Source: Ophiodon elongatus (lineage: Eukaryota; Chordata; Actinopteri; Perciformes; Hexagrammidae). Taken from it: a DNA stretch of 64,000 bases. Shown piece after piece: positions 61,401 through 64,000 of the stretch (the first letter of the stretch is position 1; every line of letters begins with the position of its first letter). Where the stretch lies: NCBI GenBank assembly GCA_016806645.1, contig JACSYO010001856.1:4085501-4149500 (forward strand), in the 5' to 3' direction. Below the pieces are notes generated by a model, which did no database searches, was not told the origin of the DNA, and was given only the letters and a program-made list of their open reading frames with translations. Position numbers and translations under genes: made by a program.

Positions 61401-63374
61401 CGGCCTTGCCCTGTGTCCAAAACACAAAGTCCACGAAACACCTCATTACCCCGGTAAATCATTAATGGAGGATAACCATGCATATGTATATTTTATGTTT
61501 CCAGCTGAGGCCTTTTTGTGATCCTAATAAGCACCTGCTCCTCTCCCCCCACCCTCTCGTTGCACTTTTCATCCATTTCAATGCACGCTATTATTACTCC
61601 CCGGTGTGTGATCGTACAGGCTGATCTTTGACCTTTTGCTCTCTCTTCATGTGCACCCTCCATCCTAGACCCGGGAGCTGTGCGGGTCACGGTCCAGCTG
61701 CGTCCTTAAAGAGCTCCATCGAGTTCCCGGACGACACCCTGCAGTTCATCAAGTCCCACCCCCTCATGGACACAGCTGTGCCTTCTATTGGGGATGAGCC
61801 TTGGTTCACCAAGACTCGCGTCAGGTATGGCAATACCTCAGGTTTTTCAGTACCGTCGTTTTTAAGAACAAACCCATTTCTATGTTCCACCGCAATATGC
61901 TAAACTTCTCTCATTGCATTACCGTTGAATGCTTGTCTTATCACAAGAAACTCTCCAAGAACTTTGCCTAATTAAAATAGTATCAGTTTAACAAAGATAT
62001 CTTACAATATGAGAATTAACAAACAAGGGTTAAAAATCGGACTGAGTATTTATTGCAGACAAACGCCTTCAGAACAGCACTGAAAAAGTGATAAAGATAT
62101 CAATATTGACACGTCTCTTAGTTTACTGTGAAAGAGCCGAAGCGATTTGTTTATTCAAAATGGACTCCCCTGTTTTGAATGGGATGACCCCCACTGGGAG
62201 TAACACATGCTCCCTCTGCTGTGTGTGAAGGTACAGACTGACAGCGCTGGCTGTGGACAATGAAGCAGGACCTCACAAGAACTACACGGTGGTGTTCATC
62301 GGGGCCGAGTCTGGGGTTGTGCTCAAGGTTTTGGCCAAGACCTCCTCCGTGTCTCTGAATGACAGCGTGCTCCTGGAGGAGATCGACGTCTTCAACAGGG
62401 CCAAGTACGAATACGTCAACTTTTCACCCTCTCCCTTTCTGCATCTCTTCTCTTTTTCTCTTCCCCCTTCTAACGGAGGATTTAGCAACTCCGAAAGTGA
62501 AGCATCCGGGCACAGATGGCCGTGTCTGTCTGCTTTCTGTGCATGCACAGTGTGTGTCTGATTTCTTTTTGTGCTTATTTGTGGATGAGCGCTCGCACCC
62601 CGTGGTGTGTTAGAGGTTAAAATCCTGTTAAACTGTGAGAGAAAGCTTATGTGACTCCTCCACCTGACAAGTGATTAAATCTACTGAGACTGAAACAGTA
62701 GACAGACTTATCTGATAAACCTCTGATCAGGTTTCTCTCTTCCCTTCCCAGGTGCCTGTCTAACCATGAGGATGACAAGCGTGTCCTCTCGCTGCACGTG
62801 GACAAAGAGGCACACAGCCTGTACGTCGCCTTTTCAAGCTGTGTCATCCGTATTCCCCTGAGTCGCTGTGAAAGGCATTCTTCCTGCCACAAGTAAGGGA
62901 CGCGCTGATGCACACGTAGGGGGTCAAAATGCACTTTGTACAGTCGGTCATAGGTTTGTGACTATCGTTTTGTGTTTCAGTAAATGCCATAAAAAGGGAA
63001 TGATAACAGAGTCGTGTTATGCCTTTTGGTTAATGTTCAGACGGTCACAAATGATTATAGTGCCCTTCCCGGAATGATTAAACCCGGTGTTCTGATGGTG
63101 TGTTTGTATGGCTGCAGGTCCTGCATTGCGTCAAGAGATCCCTACTGTGGCTGGAAGCCTCCTGGGGCCTGTGAGAGGATACTGCCTGGTGTTTTGTGAG
63201 TTCAAGCTTCAGCTGTGATATAAAAGTGCAAATATTATAGATGAGAAAATGAGATAAAGATTTTTTGCAACTCTTTGATTAATCCCTCCTTCTCTTCTTT
63301 GCTTTCTCTTTTTAGGACTGGATATGAGCAAGATATTGAATTGGGAAACACTGCCCACTTGGGAGACTGCCACG
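56269..63374 (+). CDS. sema6d: Semaphorin-6D-like transmembrane semaphorin, 5' 15 coding exons (partial)
   Basis: Joined exons: 56269-56392, 56978-57089, 58193-58253, 58543-58605, 58702-58803, 59003-59093, 59305-59424, 59754-59842, 60649-60866, 60977-61108, 61669-61824, 62231-62404, 62752-62892, 63118-63195, 63316-63374, in total 573 codons plus one base with no frame conflict and GT/AG at all internal borders. Order: signal peptide (about 1-27), Sema domain (about 46-517), PSI domain (about 519-572). Class-6 hallmarks are YPVFRGRPSGNESQHRLDFQ near residue 46, KGKHRDECHNF, GGSQRVLEKHWTSF and CIASRDPYCGW. Comparing with remembered vertebrate paralogues, SEMA6D fits best: RPSGNESQHRLDFQ, DGEEI and EYGNYVYFF are 6D-like, whereas 6A and 6B differ there. 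Family role: membrane guidance ligand/receptor that signals with class A plexins. The transmembrane segment and cytoplasmic tail lie past the window. The teleost duplicate sema6dl is the main alternative identity. Confidence 0.93.
56860..56918. repeat. (GT)n microsatellite in intron 1
   Basis: About 29 pure GT units in the sense strand of the semaphorin gene, ending 59 bp before the exon 2 acceptor. Confidence 0.97.
56978..57089 (+). CDS. sema6d: sema6d coding exon 2: start of Sema domain
   Basis: Residues 42-78 and two bases of codon 79. It contains YPVFRGRPSGNESQHRLDFQ, the best single discriminator for SEMA6D over 6A/6B/6C, and a glycosylation sequon N56-E-S58. Acceptor TCTTCACAG, donor GTAAAC. 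A (GT)n tract ends 59 bp before the acceptor, and a 12-base copy of the donor sequence lies 76 bp downstream. Confidence 0.95.
57184..57195. repeat. Poly-G run in intron 2
   Basis: A run of about 12 G bases, about 100 bp downstream of the exon 2 donor. Confidence 0.9.
58193..58253 (+). CDS. sema6d: sema6d coding exon 3: Sema domain
   Basis: Residues 79-99, opening RDQVYLVSLRES, the first full blade strand after IAGR. The SEMA6D counterpart is RDQVYTVNL. Acceptor TGTTTACAG, donor GTAAGA. The exon ends in phase 0. Confidence 0.94.
58371..58498. repeat. Compound (GT)n-(GTGCGT)n-(GTAT)n microsatellite in intron 3
   Basis: 128 bp of GT repeats passing through GCGT-containing units to five GTAT units; it ends 44 bp before the exon 4 acceptor. 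Confidence 0.97.
58543..58605 (+). CDS. sema6d: sema6d coding exon 4: Sema domain, symmetric
   Basis: Residues 100-120, KLTWRS...DTCAVKGKHR, with a conserved Cys (113) of the Sema domain. The exon is 63 nt and phase 0 on both sides, so it could be skipped in frame. A 128-bp GT-rich repeat ends 44 bp upstream of its acceptor (GTTTTCACAG). Donor GTAAGT. Confidence 0.94.
58702..58803 (+). CDS. sema6d: sema6d coding exon 5: Sema domain
   Basis: Residues 121-154, DECHNFIKVLVPRN...CGTNGFNPMCRYYR, with Cys 123, 141 and 150, all conserved in semaphorins. It is phase 0 at both ends and 102 nt long. The acceptor follows a run of about 13 T; the donor is GTCAGT. The common vertebrate reading CGTNAFNP has Gly in place of Ala here. 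Confidence 0.95.
59003..59093 (+). CDS. sema6d: sema6d coding exon 6: Sema domain
   Basis: Residues 155-184 and one base of codon 185: LDNLEFDGEEINGLARCPFD and TNVALFA. The DGEE sequence is 6D-like (6A has GDEF). Acceptor CCCCTTCAG, donor GTAAGG. Confidence 0.95.
59305..59424 (+). CDS. sema6d: sema6d coding exon 7: Sema domain
   Basis: Residues 185-224: EGKLYSATVADF, SVIYRSMGDGSALRTIKYDS, KWLK. MGDGSALRTIKYDSKW matches the SEMA6D form rather than the 6A form (LGESPTLRTVKHDSKW). Acceptor TTTTCTTAAG, donor GTAACC. One base of the next codon is at the end. Confidence 0.95.
59754..59842 (+). CDS. sema6d: sema6d coding exon 8: Sema domain
   Basis: Residues 225-254: EPHFLHAAEYGNYVYFFYRE, IAVEHSNLGK. 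EYGNYVYFF and EHxNLGK are SEMA6D-like. Acceptor CTCCCTCAG, donor GTAAGA. The following intron is 806 bp. Confidence 0.95.
60649..60866 (+). CDS. sema6d: sema6d coding exon 9: Sema domain, largest exon
   Basis: Residues 255-326 and two bases of codon 327. It has SRVARICKNDVGGSQRVLEK, the sequon N288-C-S290, and FFYFDVLQSVTDIIDINGVP, with GVFTTQMN near the end. GVFTTQ is the SEMA6D form, whereas 6A has ATFSTP. Acceptor CCTCGCAG, donor GTGAGC. Confidence 0.96.
60977..61108 (+). CDS. sema6d: sema6d coding exon 10: Sema domain
   Basis: Residues 327-370 and two bases of codon 371: SIPGSAVCAFSMADIEKVF, GRFKEQKTPDSVWTPFPEEK, LPKP. EQKTPDSVWT is SEMA6D-like (6A/6B have EQKSP). Acceptor TTCTCCACAG, donor GTACGG. 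Confidence 0.95.
61669..61824 (+). CDS. sema6d: sema6d coding exon 11: Sema domain
   Basis: Residues 371-422 and two bases of codon 423: RPGSCAGHGPAASLKSSIEF, PDDTLQFIKSHPLMDTAVPS and WFTKTRV. Mammalian SEMA6D has RPGCCA at the start; here the first Cys of that pair is Ser and one Cys (375) remains. Acceptor CCATCCTAG, donor GTATGG. Confidence 0.95.
62231..62404 (+). CDS. sema6d: sema6d coding exon 12: Sema domain
   Basis: Residues 423-480 and two bases of codon 481: RYRLTALAVDNEAGPHKNYT, GAESGVVLKVLAKTS and SLNDSVLLEEIDVFN. Sequons are N440-Y-T and N466-D-S. The acceptor TGTGTGTGAAG has a weak pyrimidine tract (GT alternation near the site); donor GTACGA is moderate. The frame runs on into the intron for about 50 codons, which would give a longer false exon. 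Confidence 0.94.
62752..62892 (+). CDS. sema6d: sema6d coding exon 13: end of Sema domain, start of PSI
   Basis: Residues 481-527 and two bases of codon 528: KCLSNHEDDKRVLSLHVD, LYVAFSSCVIRIPLSRCERH. The PSI domain begins near R519-C520. Acceptor CCCTTCCCAG, donor GTAAGG. Confidence 0.95.
63118..63195 (+). CDS. sema6d: sema6d coding exon 14: PSI domain
   Basis: Residues 528-553 and two bases of codon 554. It carries the semaphorin PSI signature KSCIASRDPYCGW, with Cys 530, 538 and 546, followed by KPPGACERILPGV. Acceptor ATGGCTGCAG, donor GTGAGT. Confidence 0.95.
63316..63374 (+). CDS. sema6d: sema6d coding exon 15: end of PSI (last exon in window)
   Basis: Residues 554-573 and one base: LTGYEQDIELGNTAHLGDCH. 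NTAHLGDCH matches the SEMA6D form (6A has NTDGLGDCH). Donor GTACGA (GT at 63375). In mammals the exons right after this point are alternatively spliced to give SEMA6D isoforms. The downstream exons are outside the window. Confidence 0.94.

Positions 63375-64000
<626 letters not shown>

Noticed and set aside
62405..62561. Read-through of exon 12 into the intron as a longer exon
   Set aside because: The frame after the GT donor becomes Phe/Pro/Ser-rich and does not match semaphorins, while splicing to 62752 restores the KCLSNHEDDKR sequence expected there.

Overview
The window is vertebrate genomic DNA, almost certainly from a ray-finned fish and probably a percomorph. Evidence: intron-split vertebrate coding exons with GT/AG borders, very dense (CA)n/(GT)n microsatellites typical of teleosts, a decayed Tc1-like transposase, and several interspersed repeats that I recognise from memory as common in percomorph genomes. 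The repeat attributions could not be searched here.

Layout. (1) 1 to about 49,300 is a gene desert. I found no credible protein-coding exon on either strand; the open frames there are short, low in complexity or driven by microsatellites. It holds old DNA-transposon remnants (about 4.2-4.9 kb, 5.02-5.35 kb, 8.73-9.27 kb, 20.45-21.22 kb, 39.74-40.3 kb), a 285-bp polypurine tract (27.05-27.33 kb), many microsatellites, two perfect 13-bp-stem hairpins (19.5 and 35.25 kb), a CpG-rich patch (31.6-32.1 kb) and AT-rich stretches with homeodomain-like sites that may be conserved enhancers. (2) 49.3-52.4 kb is GC/GA-rich and looks like a promoter region. It has a candidate first noncoding exon ending at a GTGAGT donor (49,724) behind an inverted CCAAT box, and a second candidate start with a TATAAATAG box at 50,201, an initiator 28 bp further on and a GTAGGT donor at 50,770. 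(3) 56,221-63,374 carries the 5' part of one plus-strand gene, a class-6 semaphorin closest to SEMA6D (sema6d or its teleost duplicate sema6dl). Fifteen coding exons join without any frame conflict into 573 codons plus one base: signal peptide, the complete Sema domain and the PSI domain. The last exon ends in a GGC-type donor context after the GDCH motif, so the stalk, transmembrane segment and cytoplasmic tail lie beyond the window.

Biology. Sema6D is a transmembrane guidance ligand/receptor that acts through class A plexins in axon guidance and heart development. Mammalian SEMA6D has several noncoding 5' exons, long 5' introns and alternative splicing just after the PSI domain. The layout here (desert, two candidate noncoding first exons, a 5.4-6.5 kb first intron, then compact coding exons) fits that plan. 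I see no sign of a novel system. The most interesting signals are the two candidate promoters, long (GT)n/(CA)n tracts placed next to particular semaphorin splice sites, and a nested insertion with an exact 8-bp duplication in a Tc1-like relic.
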